Shown here piece by piece: positions 13,911 to 19,961 of a DNA stretch of 19,961 nt. The notes below the pieces were generated by a model that saw only the letters and a program-made list of their open reading frames with translations, was not told the origin of the DNA and made no database searches. Position numbers and translations under genes: made by a program. The DNA comes from Spirochaetia bacterium. Lineage in GTDB: Bacteria; Spirochaetota; Spirochaetia; Treponematales; Rectinemataceae. Location: the NCBI GenBank assembly GCA_021286925.1, contig JAJTBL010000004.1, positions 1 through 19,961 of the forward strand, in the 5' to 3' direction. Every line of letters starts with the position of its first letter. Position 1 is the first letter of the stretch.

Positions 13911-14801
13911 ATGCCCCAAAAATCAGCGGTATTGAAAAGAAAAAATGTCCGGAATATCCGGCACATTGTCCAGGCAGCGTTCTTCATTCTGGTTGCGGTC
14001 ACCGCGACCGTCTCCGTTCTGGCTGAACGCGGAATAAAAATCCCCATCCCTGATGCTTCATTGCACGCGATCTGCCCGTTCGGCGGCGTCGTTTCATTCT
14101 GGCAGCTGCTCAATGTCGGTACCCTCGTAAAAAAAGTGCATGAATCTTCGGTCGTTCTTGCGGTCATAGGGCTTTTGCTGTCACTGCTCTTTGGACCGGT
14201 CATCTGCGGCTGGGTCTGCCCCTTCGGTACCTTCCAGGAATGGCTCGGAAAACTCGGGAAGAAACTTTTCGGTAAACGATATAATCATTTTGTCCCGAAA
14301 AATATCGACCGGTGGCTCAGATATCTTCGATATTTTGTGCTTGCCTGGGTCAGCTATATGACCATCATAACCGGCAAGCTCATCTTCCAGGATTATGACC
14401 CATACTTTACACTCTTCAATTTCTGGACCGGGGAAGTTGCGATCACCGGCTATATCGCCCTTGCGCTTGTCATCATCCTGTCGCTTTTCGTCGAACGCCC
14501 GTTCTGCAAATACGCCTGCCCCTATGGCGCTTTCCAGGGAATATTCAATCTCTTTAGAATTTTTGGAATACGCCGGAACGCTCCTACCTGCATTTCCTGC
14601 AAGGCATGTGACAAAGCCTGCCCGATGAACATCGAAGTTTCGACTTCAAAAGTCGTGCGGGATCATCAGTGTATCTCCTGTCTTGAATGCACCAGCGAAA
14701 CAGCCTGCCCGGTGCCTGCGACAGTCCAGATGCTCGCCCTGCCAGGCACGGTTCAGGACAGCTTTAAAAAGAAATCTGAAACAAGCGAGGCTGCAAAATG
14801 A
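13911..14801 (+). CDS. membrane polyferredoxin, NapH/CcoG-like 4Fe-4S protein
   Basis: A 296-residue integral membrane iron-sulfur protein. Hydrophobic segments are at about 18-38, 80-98, 140-158 and 178-195. Two membrane-edge motifs of the NapH/CcoG type, CGWVCPFG (99-106) and CKYACPYG (199-206), are present, plus C55 in AICPFGG. The C-terminal domain carries two [4Fe-4S] ferredoxin motifs: C227, C230, C233, C237 and C254, C257, C260, C266. The second has a five-residue gap before its last Cys (CxxCxxCx5C). Such proteins pass electrons between the quinone pool or membrane partners and cytoplasmic or periplasmic acceptors; the partner here is unknown. ATG 13911 follows AAGGAGG; an in-frame start at 13845 lies upstream of the sigma-54 promoter and is rejected. 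The stop overlaps the next gene (ATGA). Confidence 0.88.
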   Translation: MPQKSAVLKRKNVRNIRHIVQAAFFILVAVTATVSVLAERGIKIPIPDASLHAICPFGGVVSFWQLLNVGTLVKKVHESSVVLAVIGLLLSLLFGPVICGWVCPFGTFQEWLGKLGKKLFGKRYNHFVPKNIDRWLRYLRYFVLAWVSYMTIITGKLIFQDYDPYFTLFNFWTGEVAITGYIALALVIILSLFVERPFCKYACPYGAFQGIFNLFRIFGIRRNAPTCISCKACDKACPMNIEVSTSKVVRDHQCISCLECTSETACPVPATVQMLALPGTVQDSFKKKSETSEAAK

Positions 14802-15718
14802 GCAAAAAACCACTTTCTCTGACCATCGTCCCGATGGCGGTCATCATTGTCAGTGTCTTTGTCATCGGCATAGCGGGAGCGAATCTCCTCGGGGTCTGGA
14901 AAACCACGAATACCAAGGAACCCGTCAAGATCAAGACCGGTGAGTTCGCGGGTCTTCCAAATCCGGCCGATATCCGCGGTTCCTATACCTGGGCTGATGT
15001 CGGCAAGGCGTTCAATATCGATGTCCAGCATCTTCTGACAGCCTTTGGCGCAACCGACCCTGCGGTCAAGGTCAATACGCTGGAAACCATCTACACGAAG
15101 GAAACCCTTCCAGCCGGTCTGGAAATCGGCACTGGATCGGTGCGGCTCTTTGTCAGCTTGTATACGGGCATCCCTTTTACAGCTGATGAAGGTACTGTCC
15201 TTCCAATATCAGCGATAGCCGTACTCAAGGAGTTCGGGAAGGCTGATTCAAGCCTTATCGCAGATGCTGAATCGAAAGCGTATAATCCTGCTGCGAAACA
15301 GCAGTCAGCCGCAGCAAAAGCCCCAGCCACAACGACTCCGGCGCCTGCCAGTCAGCCGGCTGCGGCCGCAAAACCAGCAGAAACCGCCACAGCCGCTCCA
15401 GCCAAACCCGCGACAACGGCCACAACCGTTAAAGCAGTGCCCACAGCGGAAAACCCTGCACCAGCAGCAAGTGCCAAGACAACGAGCACAACGGTGGCGG
15501 GAACTGCTGAAACTCATGAAGTAAAAACCGGAACCGTGACCGGCAAAACAACATTCAAAGACCTGAAAGACTGGGGTTTGACGGAAGAAAAAATCAAATC
15601 GGCGACTGGCGGCAAAATCGGTCCTGACAGTGCAGTCATCAAGGACTGGGCTGAACCCAATGGGCTGACATTCTCGGAATTAAAACCGAAACTGCAGGCC
15701 TTGCTTGACGCAAAATAA
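14798..15718 (+). CDS. membrane-anchored two-module protein with Ala/Pro/Thr linker, partner of the polyferredoxin
   Basis: I do not recognise a named family for the whole 306-residue protein. One N-terminal membrane segment (about 10-32) is followed by a first globular part (about 50-155) with ADIRGSYTWADVGKAFNID (57-75). That stretch resembles the IKGxMTxxEVAxxxGI element seen in C-terminal domains of some NapH-like 4Fe-4S proteins. A low-complexity Ala/Pro/Thr/Lys linker (about 161-238) leads to a second small module (243-304) beginning with TFKDLKDWGLTEEKIKSATG (252-271), whose layout (short helix, turn, helix) echoes the first. No cysteines or catalytic motifs are seen. It overlaps the polyferredoxin gene by ATGA, so the two are made together from the sigma-54 promoter. 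An extracytoplasmic partner or docking subunit is the best inference. Confidence 0.7.
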   Translation: MSKKPLSLTIVPMAVIIVSVFVIGIAGANLLGVWKTTNTKEPVKIKTGEFAGLPNPADIRGSYTWADVGKAFNIDVQHLLTAFGATDPAVKVNTLETIYTKETLPAGLEIGTGSVRLFVSLYTGIPFTADEGTVLPISAIAVLKEFGKADSSLIADAESKAYNPAAKQQSAAAKAPATTTPAPASQPAAAAKPAETATAAPAKPATTATTVKAVPTAENPAPAASAKTTSTTVAGTAETHEVKTGTVTGKTTFKDLKDWGLTEEKIKSATGGKIGPDSAVIKDWAEPNGLTFSELKPKLQALLDAK

Positions 15719-15742
15719 AACCGCTTCGTCAATCATGGAATG

Positions 15743-15779
15743 AAAAAGGCTCCAGGTTTATGCCCTGGAGCCTTTTTTT
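15743..15779. terminator. bidirectional rho-independent terminator
   Basis: A perfect nine-base stem, GGCTCCAGG (15748-15756) and CCTGGAGCC (15764-15772), is flanked by five A on the left and seven T on the right. It terminates the sigma-54 two-gene unit on the plus strand and can serve the convergent udk gene on the minus strand. Confidence 0.93.
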
Positions 15780-15802
15780 CAGCACAATTTTGGAAACACC
15801 GG

Positions 15803-16423
15803 TCAGGGTGCCCCATTCAATACCGAATTTATAAATGTCACCAGCACATTCAGCGCCCGCTCGTTGGCCCCACCTTCAGGGATGATTATATCGGCATAGG
15901 ACTTTGTCGGTTCAATAAACTCATAATGCCCGGGCCGCACAACATTCAGATACTGCTCCACCACGGAGTCGACCGTTCTGCCGCGCTCCTTGATGTCGCG
16001 GTTCAAACGGCGGATAAAGCGGATGTCATCCGGTGTGTCGACATAACTCTTGAGATCGATGAGATCGCGGACCGCCTTGTTGGTGAAAACCATAATCCCT
16101 TCAAAAATGACCAGTTTTCGCGGCGTCACCTGAATCGTCTGCTCAGTCCTTCGATGATGCACAAAGTCGTACACCGGCATCGCGATCGGACTGCCGCTTC
16201 TGAGCTGCGTCAGGTGTTCGATCAGCAAATCATTGTCAAAAGCGTCAGGATGATCGAAATTAAAGGCTGTGATGTTCGAATTCGATATGAATTCTGCTGA
16301 TTTATAATAGTTGTCCTGGGGCAGAAAAACAAAATCGGAAACAACTTCGGAAATTTTACGGACTATGGTTGTCTTGCCGCTGCCTGAGCCGCCGCAGATT
16401 CCGATGACTTTGACTGGGTTCAT
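15803..16423 (-). CDS. udk: uridine kinase Udk
   Basis: A 206-residue cytosolic kinase that phosphorylates uridine and cytidine in pyrimidine salvage. The P-loop GGSGSGKT is at residues 11-18, followed by FLPQDNYYKS and FNFDHPDAFDNDLL. MPVYDFVHHRRT is the nucleoside-binding region, and later come IRFIRRLNRDIKERGRTVDS and a typical C-terminus with IIPEGGANERALNVL. Length matches bacterial Udk. It stands alone on the minus strand, ending at the shared terminator. With the BMP-type importer elsewhere in the window, it suggests the cell scavenges external nucleosides, though the two loci are not linked. Confidence 0.94.
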   Translation of the reverse strand: MNPVKVIGICGGSGSGKTTIVRKISEVVSDFVFLPQDNYYKSAEFISNSNITAFNFDHPDAFDNDLLIEHLTQLRSGSPIAMPVYDFVHHRRTEQTIQVTPRKLVIFEGIMVFTNKAVRDLIDLKSYVDTPDDIRFIRRLNRDIKERGRTVDSVVEQYLNVVRPGHYEFIEPTKSYADIIIPEGGANERALNVLVTFINSVLNGAP

Positions 16424-16488
16424 GAAATCAGCCTACCAGAGATTCGCTAAAGCGTAAATATAGAAAGACACATCGATTCCCGAATAAA

Positions 16489-16502
16489 CCGGAAAATTCC
16501 GG
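16489..16502 (-). terminator. weak hairpin after the nitroreductase gene
   Basis: CCGGA/TCCGG encloses four bases and is followed on the minus strand by TTTATT. It is a short stem with a poor T-run, 12 bases past the nitroreductase stop. It may be a weak terminator, or may allow read-through into udk. Confidence 0.3.
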
Positions 16503-16513
16503 ATTGCCGTGAT

Positions 16514-17092
16514 TCAAAGAAAGTCCGCGCCGTTGCCGTAGGAATTCATGAAGGCAACTTCGCTGACATTCTTGCGGTTCCGCTCTGATACTTCGGCTTT
16601 TTGCTGACCTTCATTCAGCAGAGCCGCGTCGCCTGGCGCTCCGACTGCAATGACACAGACCGGCACCAGCTCGGGCGGCAGGTGAACCGCTGTTCTGACT
16701 TTGGCGGGTGCGAATCCGGCCATAGGGTGAGCATACAATCCTTCATGGACTGCCTGCAGTTGGAGCGCCATCGCCGCCTGTCCCAGATCGAAGTACGCAT
16801 AATCACGCCCATCGTCTAATCTGCAATCCAGATGGCTGCCGGTTGCAAACACAAAAAGCACGGGCGCCGCAAGCGCCCACGCGTTGCCTGGCGTCAGCGC
16901 GGCAGCAACCGCTTCATATTCAGGACTTGCCGCTGCCTTCTCGAGTACAATCATGCGCCAGGGCTGATTGTTGAAACAGGAAGGCGCAAATGTCGCGGCT
17001 TTGATAAGCCGTGCCAGACAATCCCGGGCGAGCGGCTGGCTCGACAAGGCCCGCCGCGCCCGCCGCTTTTCGATTTCATTCAGCAGTTCCAT
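16514..17092 (-). CDS. nitroreductase-family flavoprotein
   Basis: A 192-residue protein of the FMN-dependent nitroreductase superfamily. The N-terminal EIEKRRARRALSSQPLARD (6-24) holds the R-R-S/A-x-R FMN phosphate region, in a form with Ala where Ser or Tyr is common. APSCFNNQPWRMIVLE (35-50) is the classic PSxxNxQPW motif. AYFDLGQAAMALQLQAVHEG (100-119) and GLYAHPMAGF (119-128) follow as usual. The natural electron acceptor is unknown. Start ATG 17092 lies inside the 3' end of ispH (17-base overlap) with AAGGAG at good distance, so it is translationally coupled to ispH. Confidence 0.88.
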   Translation of the reverse strand: MELLNEIEKRRARRALSSQPLARDCLARLIKAATFAPSCFNNQPWRMIVLEKAAASPEYEAVAAALTPGNAWALAAPVLFVFATGSHLDCRLDDGRDYAYFDLGQAAMALQLQAVHEGLYAHPMAGFAPAKVRTAVHLPPELVPVCVIAVGAPGDAALLNEGQQKAEVSERNRKNVSEVAFMNSYGNGADFL

Positions 17093-17969
17093 ATTTTTTT
17101 GCTCCTTGCATCAAATATTTTTCTACTTCATCGACAATAAAATCAGGAGTCGAAGCGCCGGCAGTCAAGCCGACAACTTCCTTATTAAAAACCTCGTCGG
17201 GCAATTCTTCAGGCTTTTCGATGTGCCAGGCTGGTTTGCCCGATTCGAGGGCTGCCATGTAAAGCCGTCTTGTGTTCGCGGAATTTTTACCGCCGGCGAT
17301 TACCAGCGCATCCACCGTTTCGGCCAGCTTGCGCAGGGCTTCCTGCCTGTCCCGGGTAGCCGGGCAGATCGTTTGAATAACCAGCAGGCTGGGAAATTTT
17401 TCTTTCAGCGCTGCTTCTATTGCCTGATATTCGGATTCCTTGATCGTGGTTTGTGCGATCAGGGCTGCTTTGCTGGTTTTAATCGAATTGGCGAGCTGTC
17501 TGGCGCTTTCAGGATTTTCAGCAACCAAGGCTCCCGGCGCATGCCCGAGGATGCTTGCCACTTCGCCATGTGAGGCGTCGCCGGCGATGATGACGATATA
17601 CCCCGCCTGCAAAAGCTGAACAGCTTTTTTCTGGCTGGCGAGCACCCGCGGACAGGTCGCATCGATTATAGTTGCCGAAAGTGCTTTGAGCCGTTCAAAG
17701 GTCGAAAGCGGTGCACCGTGCGCCCGTATGATGACAATCGAATTCCTTGCCAGCTCATCGAAAAGTCCATGTTCAAATTGCTCGGTGTCCAGCACCTGAA
17801 CGCCATATTTTCTGAGAGACTCGATTGCCTGCGGATTGTGGATGAGCGGTCCGTACGTAAACACTTTTTTCCCGGAAGCAATGCCCGCTGCCCCCGCTTC
17901 CCGTGCGAGGGCTTCCGCTCTCCGGACGCCCATGCACATGCCCAGCACTTCAGCTCTGCGAATAATCAT
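17076..17969 (-). CDS. ispH: 4-hydroxy-3-methylbut-2-enyl diphosphate reductase IspH
   Basis: A 297-residue cytosolic [4Fe-4S] enzyme, the last step of the MEP isoprenoid pathway, making IPP and DMAPP. The three cluster cysteines are C12 (LGMCMGVRRA), C106 (DATCP) and C202 (TICPAT). Substrate-binding elements are GPLIHN (40-45), RAHG (82-85), SHGEV (133-137) and NSANTRRL (229-236). ATG 17969 gives the typical N-terminus MIIRRAEVLG, but its Shine-Dalgarno is weak. An in-frame ATG at 18032 has AAAGGA immediately adjacent, too close to be a good site, and would add 21 untypical residues. The length is normal. It is co-transcribed with the nitroreductase gene. Confidence 0.95.
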   Translation of the reverse strand: MIIRRAEVLGMCMGVRRAEALAREAGAAGIASGKKVFTYGPLIHNPQAIESLRKYGVQVLDTEQFEHGLFDELARNSIVIIRAHGAPLSTFERLKALSATIIDATCPRVLASQKKAVQLLQAGYIVIIAGDASHGEVASILGHAPGALVAENPESARQLANSIKTSKAALIAQTTIKESEYQAIEAALKEKFPSLLVIQTICPATRDRQEALRKLAETVDALVIAGGKNSANTRRLYMAALESGKPAWHIEKPEELPDEVFNKEVVGLTAGASTPDFIVDEVEKYLMQGAKKYGTAE

Positions 17970-18114
17970 GGTTCTACTGTAGTATCGAATTTCAATTCTG
18001 TCACCTGGAGTATTGCAGGCTATAAAATGCATTCCTTTAGATTAGAATAATGATACAATAGAAATAAATAAATATGCATAAAAGAATTACTTCCTATCTC
18101 ACACACTTTCCCGC

Positions 18115-18142
18115 TTGCCTTAACGAGAAAAAATGATATACT
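18115..18142 (+). promoter_or_regulatory. sigma-70-type promoter of the carbamate kinase gene
   Basis: TTGCCT (18115-18120) and TATACT (18137-18142) are separated by 16 bases, a good match to -35 and -10. Transcription would start near 18149, giving a leader of about 60 bases. The leader includes a GC-rich inverted stretch, AACCGGC...CGCGGTT, around 18155-18186. Confidence 0.62.
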
Positions 18143-18209
18143 AACAGGTCTTGAAAACCGGCCCGCCGGCAAGATTTCCGCGGTTCGGATGCTTCAGCAA
18201 GGAGATGAA

Positions 18210-19154
18210 ATGACTGGCAGAAAAACCATAGTTGTTGCGTTGGGCGGCAACGCAATCATCGAAGAAGGAACAGAAGGTACCATCGAACAGCAGTTCGCCA
18301 ACACTCGGAAAAGCCTGGATGCCATTGTCGGCATGATCCAGGAAGGCCATAAGGTAGTACTGACGCATGGAAACGGCCCGCAGGCTGGTGTTCATCTGAT
18401 CCGCAATGAGGCAGCCAGTGCTCAGGTTCCCCCATCGCCCCTCAATGTTATTGTCGCGGATACGCAGGGTTCCATGGGCTACATGATTGCCCAGTGCCTC
18501 TCGAACGCGCTTCTCAAGGCTGGCGTGAAAAAAGATGTGGTGACTGTCATAACACAGGTTGAAGTTGATCCCGCTGATCCTTCTATGCAGAATCCGACCA
18601 AATATGTCGGTCCTTTCTATAAAGCAGAGCAGGTCGAAAAAATGCGCGAACGCGGCTGGGTTATCAAAGAAGACCCGGGACGCGGTTTCAGGCGGGTTGT
18701 TCCCAGCCCGATTCCTCTTGATGTCATTGAAAAGGAAACTATCAAAGATCTCATCGATGATGGAAAGGTTGTCATCGCCGTGGGCGGCGGCGGCGTACCG
18801 GTCAAGCGTGAAGCTGACGGAACGCTTTCGGGCGTCGATGCCGTTATCGACAAGGACAGAGCTTCCGCTTTGCTGGCCAACCTCATCGGTGCCGACGAGC
18901 TGGTGATTCTGACCGGTGTCGACCGCGTTGCCATCAATTTCAAGAAACCGGATCAGAAATTCTTTGACCGGATGACAGTTGCCGAATGCGAGCAGTACCT
19001 GAAAGAAGGGCAGTTCCCCAAAGGTTCCATGGGACCGAAAATCGAGGCTGCTTGCGACTTCATCAAGCGGGGCGGTGACAAAGTTGTCATCACCACCATG
19101 GAAAACGCAACGCTCGCCGTTGACGGCCGGGCAGGGACGGTCATTACCGAGTGA
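18210..19154 (+). CDS. arcC: carbamate kinase ArcC
   Basis: A 314-residue cytosolic amino-acid-kinase-fold enzyme that interconverts carbamoyl phosphate plus ADP and ATP plus carbamate (ammonia and CO2). Motifs are VVALGGNAI (8-16), LTHGNGPQAGVHL (51-63), an insert region with QVEVDPADPSMQNPTKYVGP, RRVVPSPIP, AVGGGGVPV and the nucleotide part KGSMGPKIEAA. ATG 18210 follows AAGGAG at correct spacing; an in-frame ATG at 18189 has none. It stands alone with its own promoter. No arginine deiminase (arcA) or ornithine transcarbamylase (arcB) gene is in the window, so the source of carbamoyl phosphate (arginine, agmatine, allantoin or another) is open. Confidence 0.95.
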   Translation: MTGRKTIVVALGGNAIIEEGTEGTIEQQFANTRKSLDAIVGMIQEGHKVVLTHGNGPQAGVHLIRNEAASAQVPPSPLNVIVADTQGSMGYMIAQCLSNALLKAGVKKDVVTVITQVEVDPADPSMQNPTKYVGPFYKAEQVEKMRERGWVIKEDPGRGFRRVVPSPIPLDVIEKETIKDLIDDGKVVIAVGGGGVPVKREADGTLSGVDAVIDKDRASALLANLIGADELVILTGVDRVAINFKKPDQKFFDRMTVAECEQYLKEGQFPKGSMGPKIEAACDFIKRGGDKVVITTMENATLAVDGRAGTVITE

Positions 19155-19200
19155 GTCTGCGGGACAGGGGAATGCCGAATTGCATGAATACTTGTTCAGC

Positions 19201-19230
19201 TTGACGAGGCTTGTATATCCATGCTAGTTT
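19201..19230 (+). promoter_or_regulatory. possible promoter of yajC-secD
   Basis: TTGACG (19201-19206) is followed after 18 bases by TAGTTT (19225-19230), preceded by TGC as an extended -10. The -35 is good and the -10 poor. Position and orientation suit yajC, whose ATG is 31 bases further on. Confidence 0.4.
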
Positions 19231-19260
19231 TTTTCGAATCTCTTCCTTAAAGGATGCATT

Positions 19261-19632
19261 ATGAACGCAATCAGTCATGGCCTGGTTCTGCTGCAGGCTG
19301 CTACGGCGAATCCTACCGGCCAAATGGTCTCCACACTGGTCACCTTCGGCCTCGTATTCGTCATTTTTTACTTCCTTATTATCAGACCGCAGAACAAGAA
19401 ACAGAAAGAAATGCAGAAGATGATCGCAGGCGTCAAGAAGGGCGACAAGATCGTCACGATCGGCGGAATCCATGGAACCGTTTACTCCGTCAAGGAAGGC
19501 ACGGTCGTGGTAAAAGTCGATGATGACTGCAAGATCGAATTCTCCAAGTCCGCAATTGCAACCGTTTCTGTGGCAAAAGCGGAAGAAAAAGCTGAAGAGC
19601 CGGCTACTGACAAGACTGAAGAGAAGAAATAG
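19261..19632 (+). CDS. yajC: Sec translocon accessory subunit YajC
   Basis: A 123-residue inner-membrane protein with one hydrophobic segment (about 22-41), followed by the family hallmark FYFLIIRPQNKKQKEMQKMI. The small conserved domain KKGDKIVTIGGIHGTVYSVK (59-78) comes next. The C-terminus is a charged Glu/Lys/Ala-rich tail. YajC associates with SecD and SecF, which use the proton motive force to aid protein export. It is followed by secD, the canonical order. The start has AAAGGA a few bases upstream. Confidence 0.96.
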   Translation: MNAISHGLVLLQAATANPTGQMVSTLVTFGLVFVIFYFLIIRPQNKKQKEMQKMIAGVKKGDKIVTIGGIHGTVYSVKEGTVVVKVDDDCKIEFSKSAIATVSVAKAEEKAEEPATDKTEEKK

Positions 19633-19644
19633 TCTTGCTTTTTC

Positions 19645-19678
19645 GTGTCATTCCGCTCTCCAGGAAGCGGGATGACAC
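19645..19678. repeat. imperfect palindrome between yajC and secD
   Basis: GTGTCATTCCGC (19645-19656) and GCGGGATGACAC (19667-19678) form a 12-base stem with one G-T wobble around a ten-base loop. No T-run follows on either strand, so it is a poor rho-independent terminator. Its GTCATTCCGC...GCGGGATGAC core resembles REP-like dispersed palindromes found in many genomes. It could also tune the yajC to secD ratio. Confidence 0.6.
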
Positions 19679-19754
19679 AAGCATATCCATGCCCTCATGT
19701 TGAAGCTGTCGGGCTTGTCCTATGCGATCGATATACTAATGTGGAGTTACTGGA

Positions 19755-19961
19755 ATGAGTAAAACCCGTCGTTTGATCACCGTTATTGTAGTATTGGCAA
19801 TCGCTTTCGCGTTTCTGTTTCCTACAATTCAATGGTACATGCTGACCCCCAAAGAGGATCAGGCAATCGCGGTCGGCTCGAGAGAGCAGATCCGGGATTT
19901 TTCCAGAAGAATGGCCTATTCGATTCTGATGGATATCAAAAACAAAGCGCTGGCAGGCGAT
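19755..19961 (+). CDS. secD: protein translocase subunit SecD, N-terminal part (runs off window)
   Basis: The frame from ATG 19755 is open to the right edge, giving 69 residues. The N-terminus MSKTRRLITVIVVLAIAFAF is basic then hydrophobic, the first membrane helix. It is followed by FPTIQWYMLTPKEDQAIAVG and SREQIRDFSRRMAYSI. This pattern, with a WY-x-x-TP-x-ED stretch after helix 1, is what I associate with spirochaetal SecD and is the main taxonomic hint in the window. The downstream D1-D6 motifs and SecF lie outside. It is 122 bases after yajC with a palindrome in between. Confidence 0.85.
   Translation, partial: MSKTRRLITVIVVLAIAFAFLFPTIQWYMLTPKEDQAIAVGSREQIRDFSRRMAYSILMDIKNKALAGD

Noticed and set aside
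15264..15524. Proline/glutamine-rich frame and its complement inside the linker region of the two-module protein
   Set aside because: It arises from frame shifts of an Ala/Pro/Thr low-complexity segment, not from an independent gene.
15740..16300. Plus-strand 186-residue frame across the terminator and udk
   Set aside because: It starts inside a rho-independent terminator and is antisense to a clear uridine kinase gene.
1..19961. CRISPR arrays, insertion sequences, tRNA or rRNA genes
   Set aside because: Reading both strands I saw no regularly spaced repeats, no transposase frame with terminal repeats and no recognisable tRNA or rRNA sequence.

Overview
The window reads as a chromosomal segment of a spirochaete-like anaerobe with moderate GC. 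The best lineage clue is the gene at the right edge. Its SecD N-terminus (one membrane segment, then WYMLTPKEDQ and GSREQIRDF) follows the pattern I associate with Treponema and relatives, and yajC precedes it directly. A canonical sigma-54 promoter, tungstate uptake and membrane iron-sulfur proteins fit a fermentative or acetogenic anaerobe. The species cannot be fixed from this sequence alone.

Left part. Bases 1-1951 hold a minus-strand cluster: hslO (Hsp33 chaperone), a TtcA-type tRNA 2-thiolation enzyme and the start of thpR (RNA cyclic phosphodiesterase). Bases 2037-6726 hold a complete plus-strand nucleoside-type ABC importer of the BMP/YufNOPQ class. It comprises a secreted binding protein, a double ATPase and two permeases, with a strong hairpin between the binding-protein and ATPase genes. 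A short flavodoxin-like gene follows.

Central part. Bases 7228-13049 form the most distinctive locus. A sigma-70-type promoter leads into a long structured leader with the hallmarks of a molybdenum/tungsten cofactor (Moco) riboswitch. Behind it is one tightly overlapping operon: tupA, tupB, tupC (tungstate import), moeA, a shortened moaA, moaC, a MOSC-domain protein and mog/moaB. Uptake of the oxyanion and synthesis of the pterin that holds it thus share one transcript and probably one RNA switch. The MPT synthase genes (moaD, moaE) are not in this window.

Right part. msrA lies convergent to this operon. After an AT-rich non-coding stretch, a near-perfect sigma-54 promoter drives a two-gene unit: a NapH/CcoG-like membrane polyferredoxin and a membrane-anchored protein with an Ala/Pro/Thr linker between two small globular parts. 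A bidirectional terminator separates it from minus-strand udk. Minus-strand ispH and a nitroreductase gene follow as an overlapping pair, then a monocistronic carbamate kinase gene with its own promoter, and finally yajC-secD, which is cut by the window end.

Most genes belong to known families. The parts most worth following up are the leader RNA and its possible tungsten-cofactor specificity, the shortened MoaA, and the sigma-54 redox pair with its unassigned second protein.
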